Origin: Betaproteobacteria bacterium | GTDB lineage: Bacteria; Pseudomonadota; Gammaproteobacteria; Burkholderiales; Rhodocyclaceae | Length of the DNA stretch: 64,000 bases | Assembly (NCBI GenBank): GCA_019136545.1 | Contig: JAGVUA010000151.1 | Location: forward strand, 1 to 64,000 | Reading direction: 5' to 3' | Part shown: in pieces, positions 55,483-64,000 of the stretch | Layout of the letters: every line of letters begins with the position of its first letter | Numbering within the stretch: position 1 is the stretch's first letter | Translations under genes and position numbers: made by a program | Notes under the pieces: model-generated | What the model saw: the letters and a program-made list of their open reading frames with translations, nothing else | What the model was told of the DNA's origin: nothing | Databases searched by the model: none

Positions 55483-55633
55483 CGCGACACCGTGGCATGG
55501 GTTGGATAGCGCATTTTAAAGCTCATTTCATAAATGGCGATGCGATAAGGTCTCGCGCGGGAAGCGGCGCGCCGGCAGCGCGACCGCGACTGGCTACAAT
55601 AGCCGGGTCGCGAACCATCCTTCGGTTATCACC

Positions 55634-56107
55634 ATGATCGCCAGCATTCAGGAGTTCTTCGGTCGGTTCATCGAGCCCGGCACGCGGCCGGACGCCACGG
55701 GCGGCGGGCACCCGCTGCAGGTGGCGACGGCGGCGCTCCTGCTCGAGATGATGCGCATGGACTCGCGCATCACAACGGACGAGCGGAATGCCGTCACCGC
55801 CACGCTGCAACGCGAGTTCGACCTGAGCGCCGACGAACTCGCCACGCTGACCGCCCTGGCCGAACAGGAGGCGCGGCAGGCGCACGACTACTACCAGTTC
55901 ACCGCGCTGATCAACAAGCACTGCGATGCCGCGCAGAAAGCGCGCATCGTCGAGAACCTGTGGCACGTGGCGATGGTGGACGGCCACCTCGACGCCCACG
56001 AACTGCACCTGATGCGCAAGCTGACCGACCTGCTGCACGTCGGCCACGGCGACAGCGCGGCGGCGAAGCAGCGCGCGCGGGAGCGGGCGAACCTGCCGGC
56101 GGACTGA
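55634..56107 (+). CDS. TerB-family protein
   Basis: A 157-residue alpha-helical TerB-like protein: 'ATAALLLEMMRMDSRITTDERNAVTATLQREFDLSADELATL' and 'LWHVAMVDGHLDAHELHLMRKLTDLLHV'. Both halves carry Asp/Glu positions that bind metal in TerB. It starts the plus-strand run followed 12 bases later by a RavA-type ATPase. A possible -10 (TACAAT, 55595-55600) precedes it. The role may be metal stress or membrane stress, as proposed for Ter proteins. Confidence 0.8.
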   Translation: MIASIQEFFGRFIEPGTRPDATGGGHPLQVATAALLLEMMRMDSRITTDERNAVTATLQREFDLSADELATLTALAEQEARQAHDYYQFTALINKHCDAAQKARIVENLWHVAMVDGHLDAHELHLMRKLTDLLHVGHGDSAAAKQRARERANLPAD

Positions 56108-56119
56108 GGCGGCGCGGCG

Positions 56120-57535
56120 ATGGCCATGACCCGGTTCGAGCGAATCAACGGCCTGATCGACGCGCTGAGCGCCGGCCTCGTCGAACGCCGCCGGCACGTG
56201 CAGCTGGCCCTGCTGGCGGCGCTGGCCGGCGAACACACGCTGCTGATCGGCCCGCCGGGCACGGCCAAGAGCGAGCTGTCGCGCCGCCTGCACACCGCGT
56301 TCCGCGACGCCCGCTACTTCGAGCGGCTGCTGACGCGCTTTTCGGTGCCCGAGGAACTGTTCGGGCCGTTGTCGATCCGGGCGCTCGAAGAGGACCGCTA
56401 CGAGCGGCAGACCGCCGGCTTCCTGCCCGAAGCCTCGATCGCCTTCATCGACGAGGTGTTCAAGGCCAACAGCGCCATCCTCAATGCCCTGCTGACGCTG
56501 CTCAACGAGCGCGAGTTCGACAATGGCGCCGGCCGGCAGCGCTGCCCGCTGATCAGCGTCATCGGCGCCACCAACGCCGTGCCCGAGGATGAAGTCGGCG
56601 AAGCCTTCTTCGACCGCTTCCTGATGCGCTTGCCGGTGGCGCCGGTCAGCGCGGCCGGCTTCGAGGCCTTGCTGAAAGTCAGCCGTGGCGACACGCCGAT
56701 AAGGCCCGAGCTTGCGCTCGACGACCACGACCTCGCCGCCCTCGCCGAGGCCGCCGGGCGGGTCGACCTGCCGGCGTCCGTCACGGCGCTGCTCGCCGAG
56801 TTGCGGCGGCACTGCGCCGAACAGCAGATCATCGTCTCGGATCGCCGCTGGGTGAAAATCGTCCGGCTGCTGCGCGTCGCCGCCGCGGCCGCCGACCGCG
56901 CCTCGCTGTCGCCCTGGGATCTCCTGCTGCTGCCGCGGTGCACGGCGCCCGACGCCGAGCGCCAAGCGGCCCTTTTCGACTGGCTGACCGCGCGCCTCGG
57001 CGTGCGCGAGGCGTTCTCGCCGGCGCTGCTGACGCGCGTCGTCGAGGCTTTCGAGGCGCAGCTCGACCTCGAGCTGAAAGCCAACGACCTCGATTACGAC
57101 GACAGCGGGCGGCTGAAATTTTCGGCAAGTGCGCAGGCCGCCGATATCGCCGCAAGCATCGGCGATGCCAAGGGCGGCTCGGCGGCGCCGCGCATGACGT
57201 ACACGCGCCAGCGCCGCTACGGCACGCGCCATGTCGAAGCGCGCGTTGGCCAGATTGACGACGCGCTCGCCCGCATCGGCGGCTATGCCGAAGAAATTGC
57301 CCAATCCCGCCGCGATCTCGACGTCTACCGTGCGGGTAATCTCTGGGGCGACGAGGCGCTGCTCGCGCGCGTCGCCGCCAATCTGGCCGGCACCGCCGCC
57401 GCCATCGGCGCCTTGGCCGATCGACTGGGTTCGACGCGCGAGGGCTTTCTCGCCCTGCCCCGGCTCGACCAGGACGACGCCCGCAACGACGCGGTTCCCG
57501 CGCCGGTGGCGCACGAAGGCCTCGCCGCCGCATGA
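56120..57535 (+). CDS. ravA: MoxR-type AAA+ ATPase, RavA family
   Basis: A 471-residue AAA+ protein of the RavA group: Walker A GPPGTAKS (44-51), Walker B FIDEVFKAN (109-117), sensor 1 ATNAVPED and arginine-finger region AFFDRFLMRL. A C-terminal winged-helix/LARA-like region (about 290-471) follows. RavA acts with the VWA protein ViaA, and here the VWA gene overlaps it (ATGA). Dispersed-repeat copy 13 lies in the sequence after the AAA core (KVSRGDTP). Confidence 0.88.
   Translation: MAMTRFERINGLIDALSAGLVERRRHVQLALLAALAGEHTLLIGPPGTAKSELSRRLHTAFRDARYFERLLTRFSVPEELFGPLSIRALEEDRYERQTAGFLPEASIAFIDEVFKANSAILNALLTLLNEREFDNGAGRQRCPLISVIGATNAVPEDEVGEAFFDRFLMRLPVAPVSAAGFEALLKVSRGDTPIRPELALDDHDLAALAEAAGRVDLPASVTALLAELRRHCAEQQIIVSDRRWVKIVRLLRVAAAAADRASLSPWDLLLLPRCTAPDAERQAALFDWLTARLGVREAFSPALLTRVVEAFEAQLDLELKANDLDYDDSGRLKFSASAQAADIAASIGDAKGGSAAPRMTYTRQRRYGTRHVEARVGQIDDALARIGGYAEEIAQSRRDLDVYRAGNLWGDEALLARVAANLAGTAAAIGALADRLGSTREGFLALPRLDQDDARNDAVPAPVAHEGLAAA
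56674..56697 (+). repeat. Dispersed short repeat, copy 13
   Basis: Perfect match to the consensus with variable pair AC. In the RavA-type gene, in the KVSRGDTP sense frame. Confidence 0.85.
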
Positions 57536-59112
57536 ACGCGCTGCCCCGGCCTCGGCTGTTCGAGCAGCGCGAAGCGCGGCTGTCGGCGCTGAACGAACTG
57601 CCGCGCCAGCACTGGCTCGGCGGCATGGTGCATTCGCAGGGCACGCTGGAACCGCGCCTGACCGCGCTGGCCGAGCTGCGCCGACACCTGTGCGCCGGCG
57701 AACTGCCGCCGGCCGGCACCTGGCGCTGGCCGCCCGCCGCGCCGGCCGCCGCCCTCGCCGAGGCCATCGCGGCGCTCAGCCTGGCGCGCTATTGCGCGGG
57801 CCGGCAGGAACTGTCCGACACGGTGGTGATGAGCATCCTGTTCCACCTCGACTTCATCGTCGATTACCGGGATCGCGGCGCCACGGAAACAGAAGCGATC
57901 GCCAGCGCCGTCGCGGCGTTCAGCGAAGATTGGCAGGAGCGTCGCGGGCAGCTCGACGAATTGATCGAAGTCTTCGGCATGCTGCCCGAGGACGGCAAGA
58001 ACACGAACTGGGATCAGTTGCGCGGGCTGCTGCGCGCGTCCGGCTGGCAGGCGGTGCTGCGCATCCGCCGTCTGCTGGAACACCTGCCGGAGCTGGCGAA
58101 GCTGATCCGCGGGCTCGGCCGCGCCCGCCCGACCGACGAGGACGATCCGAGCCGCCAGCAGATCGTCGAAGCCATGGCACAAGCCACCGCGCAGCTGCCC
58201 TACCGTCGCAACGTACGCATTCCCGACATGCCGGGCGAAACGCGCGGCGTGCGCCGCTCGGACCGCATCGCGCGCATGCTGCCGGCGGAGGCCATGCTGC
58301 TGGGGCATCGGCGCCTGCGCCTGGTCTGGCACGCCCGCCGCGCCGAGCGCACCCTGCTCTCCTACGAGGACGACGACCGCATGCAGGAGACGCGCCTGAT
58401 GCCCGAACCGGTATCGCGGCCGGTGCCGGCTCCGCAGGCCGGCAAGCGCGCCGAGCTGGGGCCGATGCTGGTCTGCGTCGACACCTCGGGCTCGATGGCC
58501 GGCGGCGCCGAAGCCGTGGCCAAGGCCGTCGTGCTGGAGGCGATGCGCACGGCGCACGCCCAGCGGCGCGCCTGCCACGTCTTCGCCTTCGGCGGGCCCG
58601 ACGAGGTGATCGACATGGCACTGGACGTGGATGCCGGCGGCATCGAACGCCTCGCCAGCTTTTTGGGACAGGCGTTTCGCGGCGGCACCGACATCTGCGG
58701 TCCGCTGGACAAGGCGCTGGCGCGCCTCGAAAGTCAGTCGTGGCGATACGCCGACCTGCTGATCGCCTCCGACGGCGAGTTCGGCGCCACGCCGGCCATG
58801 GCGGCCAGGCTGGACGAAGCGAAGCGCGCGCTGGGCCTGCGCGTGCAGGGCGTGCTGGTCGGCGACCGCGAAACGCTCGGCTTCATGCAGATCGCCGACG
58901 ACATCCTGCCGGTGCGCGACTGGCGCCGGTACGGCGAGGCCGACGAGCGCGCGGCCGATCCGCCCATCCATAGCCACCGCCTGACGGCGCTCTACTTTCC
59001 CGGCGCGCTGCGCACCCAGGACAACCTCGACGCCACCGTATCGCCCGCCGAGGCCGCCGCCACGGTGCGCAGCGGCCGCAACCCAGCCGCAACCCCGCCT
59101 GATCCGCCATGA
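57532..59112 (+). CDS. viaA: VWA-domain protein, ViaA-like partner of RavA
   Basis: A 526-residue cytoplasmic protein. The first 300 residues are helical; the VWA domain begins near 310 with the MIDAS motif 'MLVCVDTSGSMAGG' (DxSxS) and Thr in 'FRGGTDICGPL', then 'ADLLIASDGEFG'. The gene starts inside the ravA stop codon. ViaA binds metal through its MIDAS site and stimulates RavA. Dispersed-repeat copy 14 falls in the VWA domain (ESQSWRYA). Identity as ViaA is by gene order and architecture rather than close sequence match. Confidence 0.8.
   Translation: MNALPRPRLFEQREARLSALNELPRQHWLGGMVHSQGTLEPRLTALAELRRHLCAGELPPAGTWRWPPAAPAAALAEAIAALSLARYCAGRQELSDTVVMSILFHLDFIVDYRDRGATETEAIASAVAAFSEDWQERRGQLDELIEVFGMLPEDGKNTNWDQLRGLLRASGWQAVLRIRRLLEHLPELAKLIRGLGRARPTDEDDPSRQQIVEAMAQATAQLPYRRNVRIPDMPGETRGVRRSDRIARMLPAEAMLLGHRRLRLVWHARRAERTLLSYEDDDRMQETRLMPEPVSRPVPAPQAGKRAELGPMLVCVDTSGSMAGGAEAVAKAVVLEAMRTAHAQRRACHVFAFGGPDEVIDMALDVDAGGIERLASFLGQAFRGGTDICGPLDKALARLESQSWRYADLLIASDGEFGATPAMAARLDEAKRALGLRVQGVLVGDRETLGFMQIADDILPVRDWRRYGEADERAADPPIHSHRLTALYFPGALRTQDNLDATVSPAEAAATVRSGRNPAATPPDPP
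58729..58752 (+). repeat. Dispersed short repeat, copy 14
   Basis: Perfect consensus with T at the pyrimidine position and variable pair AT. In the VWA gene, read in the ESQSWRYA frame, unlike copy 13 a few kb away. Confidence 0.85.
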
Positions 59113-59972
59113 CCGACACGACGTTCGCCGCCCAGTATCTCGCCCAGCTCGACGCTTTTGCCACGCGCTCCCCGCCGCCGCGCGTGCGCGCCCTGCATCT
59201 GCCGCCGGCCATGCCGGTGGCGGAGCGCAACGCCAATCAGGGCGAGTTCTGCGCGCTCGAACTCGACGACGGCTCGCTCGGCCTGTCCTACGTGCTGCTC
59301 GACGACACCCTGGAACGCCTGCGCGCCGGCGAATCGGCATTTCAGCTGGCCGGCGCCGATGCGCTGGCCGTCGCGCGCGGCTACGCCGGCGGCGCCGGCT
59401 TGCGCAAGACGCTCGGCTTCGCCGCCGCCAACGCGCTGACCCGCTGCCTGTTCAATCGCGCCGGCTTCGCGCCGCCCGCCAGCGCGGACTCGATCGGCCA
59501 GATGGCGCCCGGGGCCGGCGACCACATCGGCATGATCGGCCTGTTCCGGCCGCTGCTGGGCCGCATCGTCGAAAGCGGCGCGCGACTGACCGTCATCGAA
59601 CTGAACCCGGAACTCGCCGGCGCCCAGGACGGTTATCTCGTCACGCTCGATGCCGAGGCGCTGGCCGCCTGCGACAAGGTGGTGTCGACCAGCACGCTGC
59701 TGCTCAACGACACGCTCGACCGCATGCTCGCCTGCTGCCGCAACGCGCGCTGGTTCGCCATGATCGGCCCCGGCGCCGGCTGCCTGCCCGACGCCCTCTT
59801 CGCGCGCGGCGTGACGCTGCTCGGCGGCAACTGGATCGTCGACGGACCAAATTTCATCGACGCGCTGCGGCGCGGCGAATCGACCAGCGCCTTCAGCCGC
59901 AAATCCGCCATCACGCCGGCCAGCTATCCAGGCACGGCAGCCTTGCTGCAGCGCATCGGGAACGCCGCCTAG
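59109..59972 (+). CDS. DUF364/DUF4213-type heavy-metal-chelation-like protein
   Basis: A 287-residue protein of the DUF364 type, annotated in families as putative heavy-metal chelation. Visible are an N-terminal 'NQGEFCALELDDGSLGLSYVLLDDT', a central 'GDHIGMIGLFRPLLGRIVESGARLTVIELNPE' and 'KVVSTSTLLLNDTLDRML', and a C-terminal 'MIGPGAGCLPDALFARGVTLLGGNWIVDGPNFIDALRRG'. The fold resembles a Rossmann-like SAM/nucleotide domain. Its ATG overlaps the VWA stop, so it belongs to the RavA/VWA unit. Activity is unknown. Confidence 0.75.
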   Translation: MTDTTFAAQYLAQLDAFATRSPPPRVRALHLPPAMPVAERNANQGEFCALELDDGSLGLSYVLLDDTLERLRAGESAFQLAGADALAVARGYAGGAGLRKTLGFAAANALTRCLFNRAGFAPPASADSIGQMAPGAGDHIGMIGLFRPLLGRIVESGARLTVIELNPELAGAQDGYLVTLDAEALAACDKVVSTSTLLLNDTLDRMLACCRNARWFAMIGPGAGCLPDALFARGVTLLGGNWIVDGPNFIDALRRGESTSAFSRKSAITPASYPGTAALLQRIGNAA

Positions 59973-60001
59973 GCAAGCTTCGGCGACCACGCGGCCACCG
60001 C

Positions 60002-61237
60002 TCAGAACTCGTAGCGGGTCTGCCAATACAGATTGTCGTCGCGCGCCAGTTGCCCGAACTGCCCCGTGCGCCGGCCGCCGAAAACATTGGCGCCGACGGC
60101 GACCCAGACGCGATCGCTGACGGCGTAGCGCAGTTCCGGATTGAGGTAGCGGTCGCCGTTGCCATGGTTGTACGCAGCATAGAACGACAGGCGCAAGGTC
60201 TGGTGCAAAAAGAACTGCGTGAGCCGCGCGGTGAACGTGTCGGTGCGCCGCTTGTCGGCGGGCAACCCGGCCGGCAGCGATGCGCGATAGGCGCGGTAGT
60301 CATGCATGTATTCGGCATAGTATTGCAAGCCCAGCGAACCGTCTTCCCACGGTTGCCACTGATAGCCCGCAAGCAGTCGCGTCTGCGCATTGGGCACCGT
60401 GAAATCGCTTCCCGAACGATCCTGGCGCGCATCGTAGTAGGCGGCCTCCAGGCTGACGACGCCTTCGCCGGCGCGTCCCGATGCGCTGGCGCCATAGACG
60501 GCGAGCTTCGGATAGAAAAGCGTGATCCTGGCCGGCGCGCTCATGCCGTCCGGCCGCATCGACGGCGTGCGCTGGAAGCCCCGATAGAGATAGAGAGCGA
60601 CGTCGTAGCCGGCGAGTTCGCGGTAGATGCGCAGCCCGGCCTCGCCCTGGTCCGGCTCGGCGGTTCGGCGCGTAGCCGGGCCCGGCATCGGGTCGAACAG
60701 GTGAAAACGCCCGGCATCGGGAACGCGGCTGGCGCGATAAGCGGACGCCAGCACGAGTTCGAACGACGCGAAGGCGGGATAGACGCCGAGCTTGACCGCG
60801 TCGATCCCGCGCTTGAGGTATTCGAGCGGCCGGCCGGCGAACAACGCTTCGTAGTCCTTGGGCCAAACGTCGTTCACAAACACGAGATCGCCCAAGCCCC
60901 AGGTGAGCACCTGGCGGCCGGCGCGCACGTCCCAGCTGGACGCCGTGTAATCGACGTAGGCTTCGCGCAGTTCGGATCGGTCGCCCCGGCCGAGATGGTC
61001 ATGGGCGAAATCGCCTTTCGCCATGAGCCGCCAGGCGCCGGCGGAACCATCCAGCTTGACCTGGGCCCGCTCCTCCAGCCATTTGTAGTTGCGCCCATCC
61101 GGATTGGCGCCCGCCGTGTTGAAGGCGGTGTTCTGTTGCAGGAATCCGGCGAGCGCGATATCCGCTGCGACCGGTCCGGCGACACCGGACAACAGGACGC
61201 CGAGAGCCATGCCACACAGGCCGGACGCCCGGGACAT
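60002..61237 (-). CDS. Outer-membrane barrel protein (DUF1302/alginate-export-like)
   Basis: A 411-residue exported protein with a Sec signal peptide (MALGVLLSGVAGPVAADIA) and a beta-barrel pattern of alternating aromatic strands, ending YWQTRYEF with terminal Phe. It resembles the DUF1302-type outer-membrane proteins that accompany RND/MMPL exporters in proteobacteria ('GRQVLTWGLGDLVFVNDVWPKDYEALF'). It probably forms an outer-membrane channel or binding barrel for the exporter encoded upstream. The ATG at 61237 overlaps the stop of the LolA-like gene. Confidence 0.8.
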   Translation of the reverse strand: MSRASGLCGMALGVLLSGVAGPVAADIALAGFLQQNTAFNTAGANPDGRNYKWLEERAQVKLDGSAGAWRLMAKGDFAHDHLGRGDRSELREAYVDYTASSWDVRAGRQVLTWGLGDLVFVNDVWPKDYEALFAGRPLEYLKRGIDAVKLGVYPAFASFELVLASAYRASRVPDAGRFHLFDPMPGPATRRTAEPDQGEAGLRIYRELAGYDVALYLYRGFQRTPSMRPDGMSAPARITLFYPKLAVYGASASGRAGEGVVSLEAAYYDARQDRSGSDFTVPNAQTRLLAGYQWQPWEDGSLGLQYYAEYMHDYRAYRASLPAGLPADKRRTDTFTARLTQFFLHQTLRLSFYAAYNHGNGDRYLNPELRYAVSDRVWVAVGANVFGGRRTGQFGQLARDDNLYWQTRYEF

Positions 61238-62022
61238 CAGTCAACCCACTTGCGGGGCGCCTGGCGCAGAAAGCGTTCCGAGAACAAGCCGTCCTCGATG
61301 CCGAGGTCGTAGTCGGCCCGAAGGTAGCTCACCTCGGTTCGATGGCCGGTCTGCAAGTTCTTCATGACGCGCCGGACGACCGTCGGAAATCCCTTGATCT
61401 CCCGGATCTCGTCGGCGGTGAACAGCTTGTACGGCGCGCCCTTCCGGTCGTACTGCTCCTCCTTGAGCGGCAGGAAGTGATCCTTGCCGATCCAGGTGAA
61501 TTTATGGCCGAAATCGGCGTCCGCGGCTTTGGGCGTGCTCTTGGCCACGAAGCAATCGGCGCCGGCCAGCTTCTCTTCGCGCTCGATGGCATGGTCGTCG
61601 TCCTCGAGGTCGCGGCCGGACACGTCCTCGTAGGTGAAGTCGGAGCCGACGAAGCTGGAGCGCTTGTCCTGGGCGGCGATGCGCTTGACCATGTTGATCG
61701 CCGGAATGAACAGCCAGCGGTCGTCATCCCTGGCCGGGTACTTGTAGATCATGAAGCTCATGTCCTTCACGTCGGCCGGCTGGAAGAAATACAGGAAATA
61801 TTTCTGCTCGCCGCCGGCCGCGCCCATGTTCTTGCGCAGCAGGGTCATTTCGCGTACCCGCTCCTGGCCATCCTTGGCGATCAGTTTCATGACGACGCGC
61901 GCCTTGAAATCCTTGCCCGGGTAGAGAAAGGCCGCCTGGGACTTCTTCATCACTTCCTCGCCCGTCAGCGCGCATGCGGTGAAAGGCAGCAGGACCGCCA
62001 GCGCGGCCAGCCATCGCTTCAT
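61237..62022 (-). CDS. Outer-membrane lipoprotein-sorting-like protein (LolA-like carrier)
   Basis: A 261-residue periplasmic protein with a signal peptide (WLAALAVLLPFTACALTG). The mature part shows the LolA/LppX-like sheet: 'FKARVVMKLIAKDGQERVREMTLLRKNMG', 'KYFLYFFQPADVKDMSFMIYKYPARDDDRWLFIPAINMVKRI', 'SSFVGSDFTYEDVSGRDLEDDDHAI'. This is the family annotated as 'outer membrane lipoprotein-sorting protein' next to RND exporters. It is likely a lipid shuttle between the exporter and the outer-membrane barrel. Both ends overlap neighbouring genes by ATGA. Confidence 0.85.
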   Translation of the reverse strand: MKRWLAALAVLLPFTACALTGEEVMKKSQAAFLYPGKDFKARVVMKLIAKDGQERVREMTLLRKNMGAAGGEQKYFLYFFQPADVKDMSFMIYKYPARDDDRWLFIPAINMVKRIAAQDKRSSFVGSDFTYEDVSGRDLEDDDHAIEREEKLAGADCFVAKSTPKAADADFGHKFTWIGKDHFLPLKEEQYDRKGAPYKLFTADEIREIKGFPTVVRRVMKNLQTGHRTEVSYLRADYDLGIEDGLFSERFLRQAPRKWVD

Positions 62023-64000
62023 CGGGTTTCTCCTCGAGGTTCGTCAAGCAGCCAGCGATGGCACAGCATCACCAGGGCCGGCAGCAGCAGCAGGGTCAGC
62101 AGCGCCGAGATCAGCATCATCGACGCGATGAAGGCGCCGACGACGACGTAGGGCGTCAGCGGCGCGGCCATCATGACCGAGAAGGCCGCGGCGAACAGCA
62201 CGGCGTTGCGGACGATGCCCTTGCCGGGACGCGCCGCCGTCCAGGCCAGGCTGGCCGCCGGCGTCTCGCCACGACTGACTTCCGCCCGGCGCTGGCGGAA
62301 GCGGCTGACGAAATGAATCGCGAAGTCCACCGCCATGCCGAGCGAAAGCGTGCTCATCACCGACAGCGGCATGTCGAAGTCCTTGCCGACGAAGCCGACC
62401 ACCCCGTAGATGAACAGGATGGTGAACAGCAGCGGCACGTAGGCCACCAGCGCCCATTTGAACGAGCGGAAGTCCAGCGCCAGAATGACGAACACCACGA
62501 CCAGCGCCAGGCTGAAGCCGAACACCAGGTCGCCCAGCACTTCCTCGTTCCAGACCAGGTTGAAATAGGCAATGCCGGCCGGCTTCGCCGTCACCGGCAG
62601 GGGGTTCGCCGCGTGGTAGGCGTCCACGGCGGCGGCCACCTGGCGCATGGCGTCGGCGTCCCAGGTCTTCATCTGCACCCAGAGGTTGGCCTTGGCGAAG
62701 CTCGGATCCACCACGTTGTCCAGATCCGCCGGCTTGGCCGACATGTTGAACAGGAACAGGTACTGGCCGATGGTGTCCGCCGTCGCCGGCACCACGTCGA
62801 AACTGGCGTCGTCGTCGTGCAGGACCCGGTTGATGCGCTTGACGTAATCGGCGACGGAAAACGTCTTGCCCACCACCGGCAGTGTTTCGAGCCGGCGTTG
62901 CAGACCCTCGATCCAGCGCATGGCATCCGGCCGCTTCATGAACTCCGCCTTGCCTGCATCCACCACCACGTAACCGAGGGAAGTGCCGCCGAGCGCCTGG
63001 TTCATCGCCGTGTCGGCGATCCGTATCTCGCTGTCGTTCTTGAACCGCGCGACCAGGTTGTTATTGACATGGATTCTTGTCGTGCCCCAGATCGAGACCG
63101 CCACCAGGGCCAGGGCCACGGCCACCGTCAGCGCCGGGCGCGCCGCGCCGAAAGCGCCCAGGCCGCCGAGCAGGCGCGCCGTGCGGTCCTGCGCCGCGTC
63201 CTCCGCCTTGCCGGCAAGCTTGTCCTCGCGCAGGAAAGTCAGCACCGCGGGAATGAAGCTGAAGGACAGCAGGCGCAAGACCACCGTGCCGAAAGCGATC
63301 AGGCCGCCGAACACCTTCACCGGAACGATGTTCATGAACAGCAGCACCGCGAATCCCGCGGCGGTGGCGAGCGCCGTGAAGCGCACCGGCCGGCTCACCG
63401 CCGCCATGGTCGCGCGGATCGCCGCCCGCTTGTCGCCCTGTTCGCGGTACCGAAAATAGAACTCGTTGAAAATGTGGATGCTGTCGGTAGCAATGGCCAT
63501 GAGGAATACCGGCGCCATGGAACTCATGATGTGCACGGGAAAGCCCAGGCCGATCAACAGACCCATGCTCCATAGGATCGCCACCATCGAGACGCCCATC
63601 ATGGCCGCCGACAGCGCCAGGTTGCGGAACATGAACTGGATCGCCGCGAACATGATGCCGCCGGCGATGGGCGAGAAAATCGCCATCAGCTTGAACATCT
63701 CGGCGCCGAAGGTATCGCGCGCCACCGGATCGCCGGCGACGTAATAGCGTTCCGGCCCATGTTCCTGCGCGACGATGTTCCGGATGCGGCCGGCGATCTC
63801 CGCTCCGTTGGCGCCTTTCTCCAGGGGCACGTAGATGGCGGTGGTCCTGCCGTCCTGCGAGATGATGCGATCGACGAACAGCGGATTGCCAAGCAGCGCG
63901 CGCTTCAGCGCATCGACCTCGCCATCGCTTTGGGGCGCCGCCGGCATCAACGGCCCGACCTTGAGCATGCCGTCCTCGGCGGTGACGTTGGTGATGGTGG
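62019..64000 (-). CDS. RND/MMPL-family exporter (HAE3 type), N-terminus outside window
   Basis: About 660 residues are visible; the frame runs open off the right edge, so the start is beyond the window. At least ten membrane helices in two blocks are seen, with the RND motif 'APVFLMAIATDSIHIFNEFYFRYREQGDKRAAIRATMAAVSRPVRFTALATAAGFAVL' and the second copy 'LSVMSTLSLGMAVDFAIHFVSRFRQRR'. Conserved Asp in both suggests proton coupling. HAE3/MMPL members export hydrophobic compounds or lipids such as hopanoids. It overlaps the LolA-like gene. Dispersed-repeat copy 15 falls in a loop (EVSRGETP). Confidence 0.88.
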   Translation of the reverse strand, partial: TITNVTAEDGMLKVGPLMPAAPQSDGEVDALKRALLGNPLFVDRIISQDGRTTAIYVPLEKGANGAEIAGRIRNIVAQEHGPERYYVAGDPVARDTFGAEMFKLMAIFSPIAGGIMFAAIQFMFRNLALSAAMMGVSMVAILWSMGLLIGLGFPVHIMSSMAPVFLMAIATDSIHIFNEFYFRYREQGDKRAAIRATMAAVSRPVRFTALATAAGFAVLLFMNIVPVKVFGGLIAFGTVVLRLLSFSFIPAVLTFLREDKLAGKAEDAAQDRTARLLGGLGAFGAARPALTVAVALALVAVSIWGTTRIHVNNNLVARFKNDSEIRIADTAMNQALGGTSLGYVVVDAGKAEFMKRPDAMRWIEGLQRRLETLPVVGKTFSVADYVKRINRVLHDDDASFDVVPATADTIGQYLFLFNMSAKPADLDNVVDPSFAKANLWVQMKTWDADAMRQVAAAVDAYHAANPLPVTAKPAGIAYFNLVWNEEVLGDLVFGFSLALVVVFVILALDFRSFKWALVAYVPLLFTILFIYGVVGFVGKDFDMPLSVMSTLSLGMAVDFAIHFVSRFRQRRAEVSRGETPAASLAWTAARPGKGIVRNAVLFAAAFSVMMAAPLTPYVVVGAFIASMMLISALLTLLLLPALVMLCHRWLLDEPRGETR
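62260..62283 (-). repeat. Dispersed short repeat, copy 15
   Basis: Core GAAGTCAGTCGTGGCG (one mismatch at the first A), variable pair AG, ACGCC intact. In a cytoplasmic loop of the RND exporter gene. Confidence 0.8.

Overview
The window is about 64 kb of high-GC, densely coding DNA that most resembles a facultatively anaerobic, aromatic-degrading betaproteobacterium (Rhodocyclales or a Sterolibacterium-like relative). The pointers are a molybdenum hydroxylase resembling 4-hydroxybenzoyl-CoA reductase, a complete molybdenum-cofactor operon, an octaheme tetrathionate-reductase-type cytochrome behind an FNR/Dnr-type site, a phasin, a sigma-54/PrpR-type regulator, and a TamA/TamB pair. The taxonomic call is inference from gene content. 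There is no rRNA, CRISPR array, insertion sequence, integrase or phage gene. No gene-free stretch exceeds 300 bases; the longest are 774-1018, 2987-3218 and 39517-39717.

Layout. 1-770: the end of an hcrC/hcrA-type operon (minus). 1-26 kb: housekeeping genes (ettA, a long-form hisG, a FeeM-like acyltransferase, rbgA, a BaiN-type flavoprotein, a DEAD-box helicase, rlhA, a TPMT-type methyltransferase), the DUF302/octaheme cytochrome/cytochrome b operon, clpB behind a heat-shock promoter, a family I CoA-transferase, a phasin, and the minus-strand run dinG-type helicase, ATP-grasp-like gene, mobB, moeA, moaD, moaE. 26.8-32.7 kb: tamA-tamB. 32.8-41.7 kb: a five-gene catabolic operon (family III CoA-transferase, HyuA, HyuB, HMG-CoA-lyase-like protein, isochorismatase-family hydrolase). 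A sigma-54 promoter precedes it, and a divergent PrpR-type activator with TGAAAC inverted repeats lies between. 41.7-50.5 kb: metY, an ankyrin protein, a TonB-like protein, a GGDEF-EAL protein, a FeoB-like transporter, small proteins and tRNA-Asp. 50.5-55.5 kb: thiolase, a FadB-type fusion enzyme and a second moeA. 55.6-60 kb: a TerB/RavA/VWA/DUF364 cluster. 60-64 kb: an RND exporter (5' end outside the window) with a LolA-like carrier and an outer-membrane barrel protein.

The most unusual signal is not a gene. A short dispersed DNA motif occurs about 15 times, in both orientations, across the window: core AAAGTCAGYCGTGGCG, then two variable bases, then ACGCC. It lies inside unrelated genes in five of the six possible reading frames, at gene ends, and once across a stop/start junction. 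It therefore behaves as a DNA-level element rather than a protein motif. It is nearly absent from 24.7 to 43.2 kb, the tract holding tamAB and the catabolic operon.

The molybdenum genes, the low-oxygen cytochrome operon and the catabolic operon together suggest an organism that oxidises aromatic or heterocyclic substrates under oxygen limitation.
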